64,000 nucleotides of DNA. It comes from Oopsacas minuta. Its lineage: Eukaryota > Porifera > Hexactinellida > Lyssacinosida > Leucopsacidae. A program made the position numbers and the translations under genes. This document shows, one piece after another, positions 10,013-22,304 of this stretch. Under the pieces are notes generated by a model. The model saw only the letters and a program-made list of their open reading frames with translations. It was not told where the DNA came from and did not search any database. How positions within the stretch are numbered: the stretch's first letter is position 1; the number at the start of each line of letters is the position of its first letter. The stretch is from the NCBI GenBank assembly GCA_024704765.1, contig JAKMXF010000321.1:1268321-1332320 (forward strand), given 5' to 3'.

Positions 10013-12767
10013 TATATCTATATATATTATTAAAACGCAATTAATCTGTCTATATAGGTTATAGTCAATCAGCCTAATCAGTCATTTTAGGTTATGCCTG
10101 AAAATTTTAGGCATTTCGCGTAATAGCTGAGACCCTTGGTTATTTCGTAAAATGACTAAATTCTCCAGCTGTTTCATATATTTGTAGAAATACCCCAAAG
10201 TACAGTATTATGATATTACATGGTTTAGCTTGATCCTTTGAAATAGCTATATGCGGTAAGAATCAATATTTAAATTGTATGTGTATGTTGAGACTGCCGG
10301 GAAAGAAGATTTGAAAGTTAGAAGGGGTTTAATTGGTCATTTACTTTTAGATTTTGGTAATTTCATTCAAAACTGACGTATCATGTATTGTTACGATTGT
10401 AACATATCGATTGAGTTGTTCATTGAATGGATTGGCAATCGATATCAAATCTGGGTCGATTGGATTGGCACCTTTGATTGTGGTTATCTAAATATGGCCT
10501 CCAATTGTCTTCGTTAATCGGCTAAATAAAAATCTTCTAGCCCATACTTGCCAACAGGAGCGGTGTCAAAGCAAAATTGGGGGGTGGAGCTTGAGCACCC
10601 CCCCTCCTCGAGCCCCTCCGTAATTTTCGCATTTTTCCTGGTGGAATTGACTTCCCGTGATTTCTATTCAAATTTAGTGGCGATTTGATCGTTTCTAGTG
10701 CCGTATTTAACTATATAGACTGCAAATGTTGTAAATATGGCCCTGATTAAAGAGATTTTCATCACTACAAATCACAGGATAGGATATACTGTCATTAGTT
10801 ACTATTATTCTCGTCGTCGTACAGGTTCTGGCTTTCATTCTCACTTTATACTGAGCCCAAGGCATTTGCCTGCTACTAATTTCTTCCTCTTTCCTTCATT
10901 CAGGCCTTACTTCAGTCAGACAGATGCATACAAGAAATTCAGACAAATGCATGCGTCCCAATGAGATATATAAATAATGTATTTTCCACAACAATTCCAA
11001 AATTTTCATAATGCAGTCGGCTAGTCCTAGAGTTACTGCGCACATAATTATGAATATCTAATTACAGTCGACAGCGTAAATTTCGATTCTTAGACCCTTG
11101 AGAGCACAACGTAATCATCGAATTTCTTTCAATCAATTCTCCTTAAACTAATTTTCATCTCGTATGATCTATAATTATTCCAGATTCCTGATGTATAACT
11201 GAGCTATAGTATAATACAATTTTTTGTAAAACAACATCCATACCCTGATTTGAAAAGGTTACTTTAATTAATCCGAAAAAATGACCTTCTCTGCAAGATA
11301 GAAAAGCGAAGTAATATATCCTTCCCACCAAGAGTCATTTATATGATATAAAATCGTAGTGGAATTGGAAATTCATGCCTAATACAGTGATTATGGCAGT
11401 ATCATGTTTGCTACGACTAAGATTACTAGTTTATTAGGCTCGAGTGGTAGTCAAACGAAAACTTTCTATGCCAAATTTCTATTACGCAGTTAAGAGAAAT
11501 AATTTCGAGATTCGAAGTTACCTGACAGTAGAATGGCAGCGAATATTGTGGCAAATAAGGCTTGTCGTCCACGCTTACAGCGCCCCCCCAGAACCCCAAC
11601 TGAATAATTATCCCCCACCAGCAATTCCTGGATCCGCCACTGCTGGCGGAAATTTTTATTGGTTGGGCAATAGAAATTGGTCTGGCAACGGCCGCACCTA
11701 CCGGCCATGATCTGGTCATTGGTACAGGACTGTCCGGATTAGCGAGGGTGTATTGTACCTCTATTAAACCACAATTTACATTCCATTGATTTTGATCGGA
11801 TAATACTCACTAATTTTGGTTCCAGGATGGGTATGCCGTATCCCGAGTTATACTATACTTGTTTTCGACACGTCTTTCGACGATTGGCCTTTTAATTGTA
11901 ACAAATTAAGAGAAAATTATTATTACATTATTAAGAAATAAATAATTTGCTTAAGAGGAGCTCCAACCTGATTTGGCGAGGGGGCCCACAAAATGTAGTT
12001 ACTGTACTGGATAACATCCGCCCTAACTTCCTTACTTAAGTGGTTCGAATGTACAAACTTGGGTATATACATTTCATCTATACACTGACATCTAAATGTT
12101 ACAATCCTTGAAAATAACGACAAGCCCTATATACCCTCACATTAGTTACCTATCGACTGGATAGGCAACTTCGAATCTCGAAATAATTTCTCTTAATTGC
12201 GTAATACTCATTTAGCCCGGAAAGTTTTGCATTGACTATGTACATACAATACCTAATTTTGGTATATGTATTTGTCGTATATATTAGCACATTGTAACGT
12301 CCAAATAAATTACAAAGCAGATGCTTTGTTTTAACTTGGACAAACGTAACATAAGCTAATTATTTGTTGTCTTGCTCATAATTAATGTTTGTACACACCC
12401 ACCGACAGCTCACAACCTCCGTTCGTAGATCAATACAAAGTATATACCTGAGAATAGGCTAATATAATATGATATTTAGGTTAATATGCGAGCGAAGCGG
12501 CTCAAGCGAGCCGAATTTACAGTTTACCATTTGAGCTAATATTTCAGTGTATTGGCAAAAATTTAAATACAATTAAAATTCCATATCATGAATAATTTTC
12601 CTGGTGGGATGATGTATCCTCACCCCCCCCTGGATCTGCCACTGCAATTCACTATTAGGGCCAAAAACTAGGGGGGCTGAGCCCTCTCCTTGTAAAAAGT
12701 AAGAGGCTATAGCCCCCTAACCCGGGATATCGCCGCCCTTGATCATTAAGTTATATTATTTATTTTT
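10013..12767. other. Intergenic with solo hAT ends
   Basis: No gene is recognised. GC-rich hAT ends reading CAGTGGCGGATCCAGG (minus strand, starting near 11655) and CAGTGGCAGATCCAGG (minus strand, starting near 12646) lie here. Their partners were not found. The G/C homopolymers around 10583-10610 and 11583-11590 belong to similar repeat ends. Confidence 0.4.
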
Positions 12768-12775
12768 GCGAGCAT

Positions 12776-13617
12776 CAGGGCCGTAGCCAGAACGTAATGT
12801 TAGGGGGGTCTTGGAGATATTACTCCTATAATATTTATTTTTGGTATAGCTGCTAGTACTTAGAAGGTAATGTTTGAGTGAGTAAACTTTTGTATTTTTT
12901 TCTTAGTTTTTATGAATATTAGGTAACAAATGAAGTGGACAATATAAAATCAATCTAAGGTTATACTTCCTGTAGATAATAGTAAATTAGCAATTCTTAT
13001 CGTGTACTGTATCCATGAATTAATTATTAACTAACCTGAAACTGCACAGCGAGCAAAAAATTTATATTAGAATCTGTTCCACCAGCAATGCATAGTATAT
13101 TGATTGAATGGTTTGAAATTTGCACTATTGATTGGAGGCAAAATGTGTATTAGGGGAAAATTAATATTTTAAGGTACCTTTAATATATAGTGCTATTTTA
13201 AATAAATTCAATTAAAATACTATGGTGTCGGTACAGATTATGACTTTGATTTTTAGCTCTAAAGAATATAGTAAAGTGCAAAGGCGCCGAATTGCTAGGT
13301 TAAGGGAGTTTTGACATTCCCTGTTTTTTTCAGGGGGCCTCACCCCCCTAATTGGGAGGGTATACAAATGCTAGTCAATCAGGTACACCCTCCCTTACAA
13401 AAGGGAGTTTCAGCACCCATGGCGAAGTGCATCAATCAAACTCACACTTACACAACAAATATCCATGAGGAATTAAGTAAAGAATTCAAACATCCAAGAT
13501 AATATGATATAGATATTGCACAGCAAAAGTACTTTAGGTGGTGCCAAAATTTTATAGGGAGGCTCAAATTTCTCCAGGGTCAGCTGAGCCCTCCTGGCCC
13601 CCCTGGCTACGGGCCTG
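12776..13617. mobile_element. Non-autonomous hAT, 842 bp
   Basis: The left end CAGGGCCGTAGCCAG and the right end, reversed, CAGGCCCGTAGCCAG are inverted repeats. The flanks GCGAGCAT (12768-12775) and GCGGGCAT (13618-13625) match at 7 of 8 bases, the expected hAT target duplication. It belongs to the same family as the copy at 61193-61805. No transposase is visible. Confidence 0.85.
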
Positions 13618-13625
13618 GCGGGCAT

Positions 13626-15713
13626 GATAATGATAAGAATGCTAACTAACCTTCACCTTTTATGGTGGCTGACGAACTCCATGTCGACGACCATGTTTGT
13701 ATGCAAGGTGATCATACGCCCTTTTATTGCTGCTTGTCCTTTTGAAGTTTTGTCCCATCTTGTCAGTAATTTTTGTTTTTGTCCTTATTGTCCTATATTC
13801 AGGCTTCAAACCGAGACTATGACTCAATAAATAGTCTATTGTTCTCGCATTTGACACTAGAATCTTTGTAGTTACGAATCCGATCTCCAGCCCACACCGT
13901 TTATGAACTAAGAGCCGAAAACGATCACAAGCGGAACCGGGAGCGCGCGGACTATTTGAAGAAATACTTGCTTGCATCCAGCAAGGAAGTATTTCTTCGA
14001 TGCTCCGAATTGCCCTCTCGACTGATCCTTGTGATTTGGAGTGTTGAGATCTCCATGGACCATTCGGCACTCAGGCCAGCATAGGAGGCATCGCCCCCCA
14101 ATATTTACATTAAACATTCACATTTATTTATAAAACTACCAGTTATTATAGAATTGTGCTTCAATTGATTCTATGGAATTATAATAGGCTAGCATTTAGT
14201 GTTAAAATGTATATGCGTTCAATGAATTCATCAGAGTCGAAATCAGTGGGGAAATGAAATAACTCACAATAATAACATGCTCGAGGTCTTAAATAGGCTA
14301 GTGAACATAGGGTGAATGAACATCCTTTCACTAGAGTTTAAGGACAGTGCTCATTGTACTGAGTATACTCACTGTATTGGGCATGGCATTATTGAGCCTG
14401 ATCAATAAGTCGAGTGAAAAATAATAATATATATGTACATCAATAAAATATCACATGCACACAAGTCCTTGGAGCATTTCTGACACAAATCAAATAGAAA
14501 ATTCTGACTTACAAGTAGAAAATGCATAAAATGCAATTATCCTCCACTTATAACTAATATTCTCATTACTTCCAGAAGCATTTCATCAAACACCCCTTCT
14601 CTTGCCACAATACGCCCAAAACTACAACAAACAAGAATTTGGGCAACTGCTAGAAGCATTACCGACTAATCCAATGTAAAAATTCTAACTACTGACTACT
14701 TCAGCAATAAAATGCAACCAAACTACTGCACTCACAATTAATATTCTTGGTAATCTAGAGATAATACTACCAAGCAAGATTACATAATCGCTCTGTTGAC
14801 ATGTCCGGTTCTTTACACAACTAACATACTTGATTCGCAAACTCACCGCGGGCCATTACCGGACTGTAGAATATGAAGTACTCATTCATCACAAAATAAT
14901 CAAGCAGATTATATGCTACCTCTTCTGTATGTTACGATTCTAACGCTTTCAAGATTACAAACATAGTAGGATGTTCTTGAAATGTCATAATATGTTTGTA
15001 CTGCCCGTCTGGTTGGCTTTGCATGTCAATAAGGTCAACCTTTATATAAAGTTTAATAATATAAATTGGGACTAGCATGAAAATAAGTATATTTTGGACT
15101 CCTTGGAGTTAAATACCTTTACTGCTATTCGCATGCCAAGTTCATTTATATTTCTAAAATCAATAAATCACAATCTGAAATAACACGATATTGCAGCTGC
15201 AATGCGAGAATCAATAAACCTCACCTGGCATCCCGAGTTGAGCTGATTGCCAATAGTTGGCTTGACAACAAGACATTTTTCTGACTTTTCTTTTCTTGAG
15301 CTGCCATTTCTCACGAAGTGTGAATAGGTACAATATGTTCTTTTGTAATGTTGCATAATCATCGGACAATGTAGGTTTCATGAGTATTTTACTGCTATGT
15401 CCAGTTAATAGGTGAGCACCATGTATAATATCAAATTATTCCTCAAAGAAACCAATTGTTCCTGGGATCCTTGTTTCTTAAGCATTTAGATTACGACGTC
15501 ATCAACTCGAATTTCGAAAATTTTGTATCATTTTATGTTTCTATAAATATTCCTTTGGAGTCTTTGAAATTCTTTTATCTTCATGCTTTGACAAAAGGGG
15601 GGAACGGGATAGTATTTTTCGGTGTTTCTGGCATCCCGTTTGTGAAGGTTTCACTGAAGTAACTTTTGAACAGCCAAATAGGCCTTGTAAATGTAAAATC
15701 TGTCCTAGCATAG
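13626..15713. other. Intergenic, nothing recognised
   Basis: Open frames such as 13660-14070 (minus) have no recognisable motif and overlap other frames of similar quality, so I do not call them genes. Confidence 0.4.
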
Positions 15714-15785
15714 CAGCATTTCCCAACCTGGGTTCCATATATGACCCCTTGGAGGTCAACGGAGGAACAAGGTTGGGAACCGCTG
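15714..15785. repeat. Short hAT-like inverted repeat
   Basis: A 72-bp unit with ends CAGCATTTCCCAACCTGG and, reversed, CAGCGGTTCCCAACCTTG resembles a tiny Charlie-type hAT MITE. No clear 8-bp duplication is seen. Confidence 0.4.
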
Positions 15786-15943
15786 TATATTTTTGAAATT
15801 GCAATTGAAATCTTCTATATTTGTACAATTTAGTGATCCTACGCATTTTCCTATTGTCAACCAGTGTTAAATTTTTCATATTATTAAACAAGTGTTGCAG
15901 ATTCAATTATGAATAATTACACAAAATGTTGAATTTTAACTTA

Positions 15944-16060
15944 GCTACGGCCATACCATGTTGGCAACACCAGTTCTCGTCCGATCACTGAAGTTAAGCA
16001 ACATTGGGCCAGGATAGTACCACGATCGGAGACGGCGCGGGAACACCTGGTGCTGTAGCT
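15944..16060 (+). rRNA. 5S ribosomal RNA
   Basis: About 117 bases match the 5S rRNA layout. The first eight bases GCTACGGC pair perfectly with the last eight GCTGTAGC (helix I). The conserved CCATACCA follows helix I, then TCTCGTCCGATC, the internal box AAGTTAAGCAAC, and GATCGGAGACGGC in the box C position. A T-run at 16060-16064 is a pol III stop. The internal promoter elements lie within the gene. Only one copy is visible, so it may be a dispersed or orphan copy rather than part of a tandem array. The ends and boxes look intact, so it may be functional. Confidence 0.92.
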
Positions 16061-16064
16061 TTTT
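16060..16064 (+). terminator. Pol III terminator of 5S gene
   Basis: Five T residues directly follow the closing stem of the 5S gene, the usual RNA polymerase III termination signal. Confidence 0.75.
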
Positions 16065-16289
16065 GTGGAAAATTTGTAAATTCTTTTACATTAAAATACA
16101 TTTTTTGTAGAATTGCTTATCATTACAAACTTTTTGTAGTATATTTTTATCAAGCAATAATTGGATAACCTTATCTCAGTTCCCTAAGGACATTAAGTTT
16201 TTGTCCTCTACTAATACTTAACCACTGATACATTCACTCACTGCTTTATGATTATCATTTTGATCTCAAATTCCTTATTTGATTAATTA

Positions 16290-16393
16290 CAGTAAACTCC
16301 CGTTATAACGAAATGATTCTTTACCCCCCTATAGCTTGAAAGTAATTGCTTTTACTACGCTTCCGAACACTTCATTATAACGAGAGTTTACTG
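16290..16393. mobile_element. 104-bp Tigger/pogo-type MITE
   Basis: The ends CAGTAAACTCCCGTTATAAC and, reversed, CAGTAAACTCTCGTTATAAT are inverted and flanked by TA on both sides. It is non-coding. Confidence 0.72.
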
Positions 16394-17187
16394 TATTGGA
16401 ATCATCCGTAATTTCCATTACATTTCCTTGCCGATACTTTATCTTTCCATCGATTATGTAGATTATCTTTTGTGAATGTTTAAATTATTCAATCTCTTTT
16501 TATATGTACTTTTCATTATTCATTAGCTTGATTTGTTTTATGATCCTTACTTTCTCGCGTGGCCAAGGTTAAATTATTTCTTCCAATGAAAGTCTAAGTT
16601 AGTTATGTTCGTCATTTTCGATGTATTGTGAATCATCAACCACGTTGTCATATTCCATCAGCTGACTCGATTCAGTCGATTGGAACTAAGCAATTTCAAA
16701 TTTATTGTTAAATTCAAGCCTTTCATCAGCCCATACCATTCTTGCAGTTTCACCTTGCATTATGTTATCAATTTATTTGTCAAAGCTGTCAGAGGGAAAA
16801 AGATTATGCAGATATGAGTACAACTGTTTCCATTTCTTTGAAACGGACATCTATGGGAAGCAGATTACGGAGACCCAGACAAAGAAGATGAGTTTGATTA
16901 CATCTACAAATATTCTAAGTTGCATAATATCCTGATATTATTGAGAAAATGGATCATGGACGTACTATGCCTCTTCAGTAGCCTTCTATGCTATTGACTA
17001 CTGGGGATCATGATGATAGAGTATCTGCGCTTTATTCGTTGAAATTCTATGCTGAATTGAATCATAAATTGAGAAGGTTGCGTATAGTTAAATTATATAG
17101 AAAATTTGAAGGGCTAAAGTGAGAAATTGAACCGTGTTTTCGCTCTAAATGAAACCTATATGTATAAGTGTCATGTCAATTAATATA
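16394..17187. other. Intergenic, nothing recognised
   Basis: AT-rich DNA with no supported gene. The short open frame at 16705-16935 has no motif. Confidence 0.35.
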
Positions 17188-17660
17188 CAGTGGAACCTCA
17201 ACAAACGGGAAACTCCTGGAAACGATAGAAACTGAGTGAAGAATACATGAATTCATAATCCCATACAAATTCACGCCTCAAACAGGGAATCGAGGTTCTT
17301 CGGCGTCCCTGGTATGAAGTCCTGTTTGCCTGACCTCTATAACAATGCTCGATGCTACTTCTTTGTTTGTGAATGTTCATAAAATAATAACTAAAATACA
17401 TGAATTATTGTACAAACGGGAGAAATGATAAATATGTAGCGAAACTTCCACAAACAGTGTCCTAGGGACGCCCCAAAATGCTTCCCCGTTTGTGAAGGTG
17501 CATTTGTATGAGACTAAGCATTCGCTCAATACAGTATAACCTCGTTAACAGGAACACCAACGTACGGTCACAATTTGTTCTCCTTATCCGGAAATCGAAA
17601 CCGTTTCCAGAAGTTCTCCGCTTCCACAGGCTCCAGTTTGTGGAGGTTACACAGAATACT
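17188..17660. repeat. Cluster of Tigger-type MITE fragments
   Basis: Several pieces share the words CAGTGGAACCTCAACAAACG, TTCCACAAACAGTGTC, CCCCGTTTGTGAAGG and TTTGTGGAGGTTACAC. These are ends and inner parts of the family seen whole at 18836-19020. They appear to be overlapping or truncated copies. Confidence 0.5.
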
Positions 17661-17925
17661 AATAATACGTTTTCCCTCTAGTCCCCCTTAACAGAAAAAA
17701 TCCTATCCTAATCCGCATAGAAACTAAAGGTGGTCATGAATTCGGTAAACCTACAGAGAAGATAATACAATAGTATACAGAATTATTTTCATTCATCGGA
17801 GAACAATTGGTTGTTGTTTGGAGCAATAATTAATAATTTCGTAGTATTTATGTATTGTAGGAAATAATTAGAGGTAATTATAGAGGGTCGATTGTTTATA
17901 CATTACCCAGAGCATTAAGCGCTCC

Positions 17926-18060
17926 TCATTTTCTCGCTCCGCGCGCTCCAGCCCTGAAAAAAATCGGTGCTCCCACCTCCGCGCCTTACTCAGAAAAGGA
18001 GTGTGCTCCGGCTCCCGCTCCAGGAAAAATGGCGCGCGCTCCAAACGCGCTCCTTTTCAT
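17926..18060. repeat. GC-rich GCTCC-motif island
   Basis: Within very AT-rich DNA this short block carries many GCTCC and CGCGC words. Similar wording occurs inside the hAT at 26919-27591, so it is probably part of a related element, but I cannot pair its ends. Confidence 0.35.
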
Positions 18061-18256
18061 TCTTTCAGATTTACATTAGATTTGTATTTAACCATTGTAC
18101 ATTCGGGAAATTACTCCCACGATTTTCATCGTGTGACATGATTTAGTATTAGTTCTCTGTGAAAATACCAGGGATCTTGTTGCATATACAGACGCAAAAT
18201 TGTGTGACACACGCGTACACGACGAGATCGTGGGAGTTGAGAGCCCTGCGTTTATG

Positions 18257-18342
18257 CAGGTTCATTTGTATGTGACTATGAATTCGCTCTATTCGTTTTC
18301 ACTCTGTTCCCAGAAGTTCCCCCGTTTGTAAAGGTTACACCG
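18257..18342. repeat. Right-half fragment of Tigger-type MITE
   Basis: It shares GGTTCATTTGTATG and CCCGTTTGTAAAGGTTACAC with the complete copy at 18836-19020, and the left half is missing. Confidence 0.5.
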
Positions 18343-18835
18343 TATGGTTCCTAGCGTAATTCCCTGAATAAGCGCGTATATTTCATGCAGATTCAACTAC
18401 AGCGTTTATTCAGGAAAACAAACTTCCTACATACCCGGATGAAGCGGAATCAACTAATACACCAATTAACACACATAACTTCACACGTTAAATTGCAACA
18501 AAACTGTTTTTACGATGGAAATCTATATTTATAAATATCTCTAATCAAAATGTAATTTGACAATTGCAATCTAAGATAGATTTTATAGACAGTTTGTCAG
18601 TTTATATACATATTATTTTTTATGATAAATATGATGTGCTTAGGTCGGTTAATTATATGAATATCCTGCTCGTCAGATGTTCATCTGAACATTGGCGTTC
18701 AGGCAATTGTCACCTCGTGACACCTTATCAACACGACATAAGGGCATTCAATTGTTGTTCACATGCAAAAATTCCTGAAATTTAGATTTTTGCCGTTATA
18801 TTGAGTTTTTAATTTCATGGAGACGTACCATAGGA

Positions 18836-19020
18836 CAGTGTAACTTTCACAAACGAGGTGTCAGGGACGCCAAAAAAATGCTCCCTGTTTCCCCGTTCCA
18901 ATTCTCCGTTTATAGGGCGTGGAGGTTCATTTGTATGGGACATTGGGACTAGCTCTATTGTTTATCACTTAATTTTCCAAAGTTCCCCGTTCCACAGTCC
19001 CGTTTGTGGATGTTACACTG
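18836..19020. mobile_element. 185-bp Tigger-type MITE
   Basis: The left end CAGTGTAACTTTCACAAACG and the right end, reversed, CAGTGTAACATCCACAAACG form an imperfect inverted repeat. TA follows on the right only; the left flank is GA. Fragments of the same family lie at 17188-17660 and 18257-18342. Confidence 0.65.
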
Positions 19021-20607
19021 TAGCGTTTTAGCACATTTCAGTGAAAAATGACTCTCGTCATGTGTGCGAAAAAGCGGTACATACTGATGAAATCTTGACA
19101 GTTGCAATCTGCCGGAAACTACGCCGTATTTATTCGAAAGTGGCGATTATTGCGGGGGATCTACTATTCTAGGAATCCACTATATTCCCACATTTCCCAT
19201 CCTTTCTATATCCATAATTACATAGAATGATTAATAACAAATCCCCCACGTAATTTGATATTTAGATACCTTAATACTAGAATATGTGATCGTTATAAGG
19301 TCAAATTATTGTATAATAACACAATTATGGATACAATTCTCTTTAAGGATATATTGGGTTTTCAGAAATTCATAATTCTTACATAGAACTAGTAAGATTT
19401 TACTTGCATGACAATACATATTGACAATTGGAATGTATTACTTGTTTGAATCATGGAGTAGGTTCTGACTGGTAAATCTGACAATTGACAGATGATGAGG
19501 TCAAAAGGATCGTTGATAATCTAAGTTGTATAAAACGTCTTTCAATGAAGACGTATTACATATAATACGTATTATACTTTAAATCTACTATTTTGGTGAC
19601 GTAACTTCTATTAGGCTAATTTCTGCTATTAATAATTGGCATTAAAATAGTAGTTCTCGAAGTGTTAATGAGAAATCTCAGCATAGTGACCTAGTTACGT
19701 AATACTTCTAATATTGTAACTTATGCAAGTCTAACAATGTCAAAACCTTATGTTTCGAGGTTAACCTAGACGTATAATACGTTCAAATAGATCACATAAA
19801 ACGTACTAGATGATTAATAAGTATTATACGTTATACGCGTATTATACAGCTTAGTTGATAATAACCAAGGGTCTATCGAATTTGTATTTGAAAAATGTTG
19901 GAAATTTCACAGACAATTGTATAGAAAAATCGGTGTAATGTTCTTAAACAAACAAGTTTCCTGCTGTATTCTTCATACCTTCTGCAATTTTAATAGTAAA
20001 ACTTCCTGAGTATTCATTTTATAATTGTGCTGTTTCTGGAAAGTATGGTTATTCAGTGTTCAAAGTATACAATACATAGTTTTAGCTATGCACATGCCAA
20101 AAATATAAATGATCCAAGGGAGTACACGTACATAGAGACCAAGTCTAACTTTGAACTCTTAGTCTAGCATAGATTTGGCTGATGCTCAGCGAACAAATCA
20201 ATACTGGTCACAATACAATAGCATAGTCGTCACAGTAATAATTATAATTATATAATAATAAAAAAGTTTGATAACAGAAATTAGTCAGGTTTAGCTGCCT
20301 AGTGGTAGAGAATTCTAGCCAAACAACAACCGAAACCAAAGGGGTCGGTAATTTAGAGGTGGCAAACACGACAAGATTCAGAGGCCGGGCTTCGAGCCTA
20401 TACTTTTAGGTTAGGAATAAACCTGTCATCAAATTTTGAAACAATTTCCTTTCATTCCTTATATTTAACCCAAATCATCAGATTGAAATTTGTACTCAAT
20501 CACAGTTTCTGCACTGGTTCGATGGTTCATGAATTTTGCATTCAATTTTAGAAAATTTTCTAAGCCGATTATAGGTATGCATCGGGCAGAAAACTCGGTC
20601 CGTTGCG
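19021..20607. other. Intergenic with AT palindromes
   Basis: No gene is recognised. Words such as ACGTATTATAC and GTATAATACG recur in both directions between 19546 and 19851 and may be the ends of an undefined palindromic repeat. At 20290-20405 there is a weak resemblance to a tRNA-derived SINE head (TGCCTAGTGGTAGAG, then GGGCTTCGAGCC). Confidence 0.35.
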
Positions 20608-20615
20608 ACCTCTAC

Positions 20616-21265
20616 CAGAGATGGAACCGGTCAGCTTTTTCATAACCCGACCCGACCGGTCGACTGGTAACTTTGACTATACACTGCCTGGCCAAAAGTA
20701 TTGGAACACCCTGCCACTTGTGATACAAGTGGCACACGGCGAGAATATGTTGAATATTCTGTGGATATAGCAGAAAGTAGAAAATCTCTTTTGCTCAAGG
20801 TTGATGAATTAATATTTATTAAAAAATGTATGAAATAATTTTCAATAATTTGTTTATAACTAATGTGGCATTTATATTGGTGCCATGTGCTAATTGTGGC
20901 CCTGGCCTTCGAATACTTTTGGCCGGGCAGTATATAATGGATGATTATATACATAAATCTTATTTAATACAGAAATGTAGAAAAGATAGAAATATTGAAA
21001 TGTAGACTAATAAAGAAATTTTGAATATATAGAATATGTACAGAATTTTACGGTCAGAGTCTGTTTAACGCTGCCTCCTTTAGCACAACTAGACTTTCAA
21101 CGGTAGATCCGGCCAAATTACTCCTCTTAGAGTCCAGAGTAGCATCACCAATACTGAAATAGCGTTCGCTTATTTTGGTCAATATGATTACAGTATCAAA
21201 TTCAGATTTACCATATTCAGAAATTATGACCGGCCGGTCGAGATCTTCGACTGGTTCCATCTCTG
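20616..21265 (-). mobile_element. Deleted hAT with transposase tail
   Basis: The ends CAGAGATGGAACCGGTC and, reversed, CAGAGATGGAACCAGTC are inverted repeats. A perfect 8-bp duplication ACCTCTAC flanks the element (20608-20615 and 21266-21273). On the minus strand at about 21054-21200 the C-terminal hAT dimerisation motif survives (ISERYFSIGDATLDSKRSNL then VESLVVLKEAALNRL). The rest of the transposase is deleted. A Tc1-like MITE is nested at 20682-20932. Confidence 0.85.
20682..20932. mobile_element. Tc1-like MITE, 251 bp
   Basis: The ends ACTGCCTGGCCAAAAGTATT and, reversed, ACTGCCCGGCCAAAAGTATT are inverted, with TA outside on both sides. It sits inside the hAT at 20616-21265 and is the younger insertion. 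Confidence 0.78.
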
Positions 21266-21472
21266 ACCTCTACTAGTTATTTATATTGCATAGATTCAAA
21301 TCTAGCGTCTCGCTAAGCCGTGAGGTTTCTTCTCAAAATGCTTGATAAATTGCATTTCAGCATCAAAATGTACAGCAAAGAATCATAAGTCACTTTTACG
21401 TACCACTGAAAAATCGTGAGACTCATGGCTATGGCGTGAGAGTTGACATGTCTGATATTGCTCTGGATATTA

Positions 21473-21541
21473 TGTATATTGTCCAATGAAAGCAGTTTTT
21501 TGCATATTGTGCAAAATACTGCTTTCATTGGACATTATACA
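21473..21541. repeat. Near-perfect 69-bp hairpin
   Basis: Two arms of about 32 bases (starting TGTATATTGTCCAATGAAAG and, reversed, TGTATAATGTCCAATGAAAG) pair with only two mismatches around a loop of about five bases. This geometry resembles a microRNA precursor, but a miniature palindromic transposon would look the same. Either strand could be transcribed. Confidence 0.6.
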
Positions 21542-22302
21542 ACTTGAATTCAAGTTTGAAGGTCAATTCTAGAAAAATATTAGAAGGAAACGCGGGGAAA
21601 TATACTGTGCATAAGTGAAAAGTATGAACAAACTCTTTACATACAGTTGTGTTTACATGTATTTCCATTTAGTACAGAACAGGTACATACAGTGTTGTAA
21701 AAGGGGTGACAAAGCGAGCTGCTTAGGTTAGTTTTAGCTGGCTTTGCCCCAAAAAAATTGACTTATTGATCGATACTGAGCTATCCCTTCCTTAGACTAT
21801 GCGTACATCTACTTGTACAATACAACTAACCTTAAGACGTCTAAGAATTACTAAGATGCTTGGCTGTACTTAGGGATCGAACGGGAATTGGGGTTAGCCG
21901 GATTTGGCTATTTTTCGGGGTCGTCATATTCCCCAAGATCGAGTCGTGAAATTATAGCACATTTATATAATGAAACTCGGAATGGATTAATTTTTAACTC
22001 ACATTATTGTTAAAAACTCTACCCCTCACCGTTAATTTAAGTTATTTTTTGCACTAGCTTGAATTCTAGCCACATTGTTGGAATGAATCCCTATTTCTAA
22101 CCTCAGAATTGCGGTCTATTTTCCCTAACAATAGTTTACCAAGTATTGAATGAATATTTGTTTATTACGTACGTATGTTTATGCATTTTAAAATAACGAC
22201 ACATAGATTGAGAATCCTGGCTGGATCCCATTCGGGCAGAAATCTTATTCTGGTCCATCGCTAGTTGTACTGATCTTTTCATGTACTAATTTACGGCTAA
22301 TA
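21542..22302. other. Intergenic, nothing recognised
   Basis: AT-rich DNA, no supported feature. Confidence 0.4.
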
Positions 22303-22304
22303 TA

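Noticed and set aside
13660-14070. 136-codon open frame on minus strand
   Set aside because: No motif, odd composition, overlaps a comparable frame in another phase, and no splice or start support. Treated as chance.
15541-15906. 121-codon open frame on minus strand
   Set aside because: It overlaps a hAT-like inverted repeat at 15714-15785 and shows no domain; likely chance in repeat DNA.
21860-21950. tRNA-like B box (GTTCGATCCC) on minus strand
   Set aside because: No A box or cloverleaf could be formed at the right distance.
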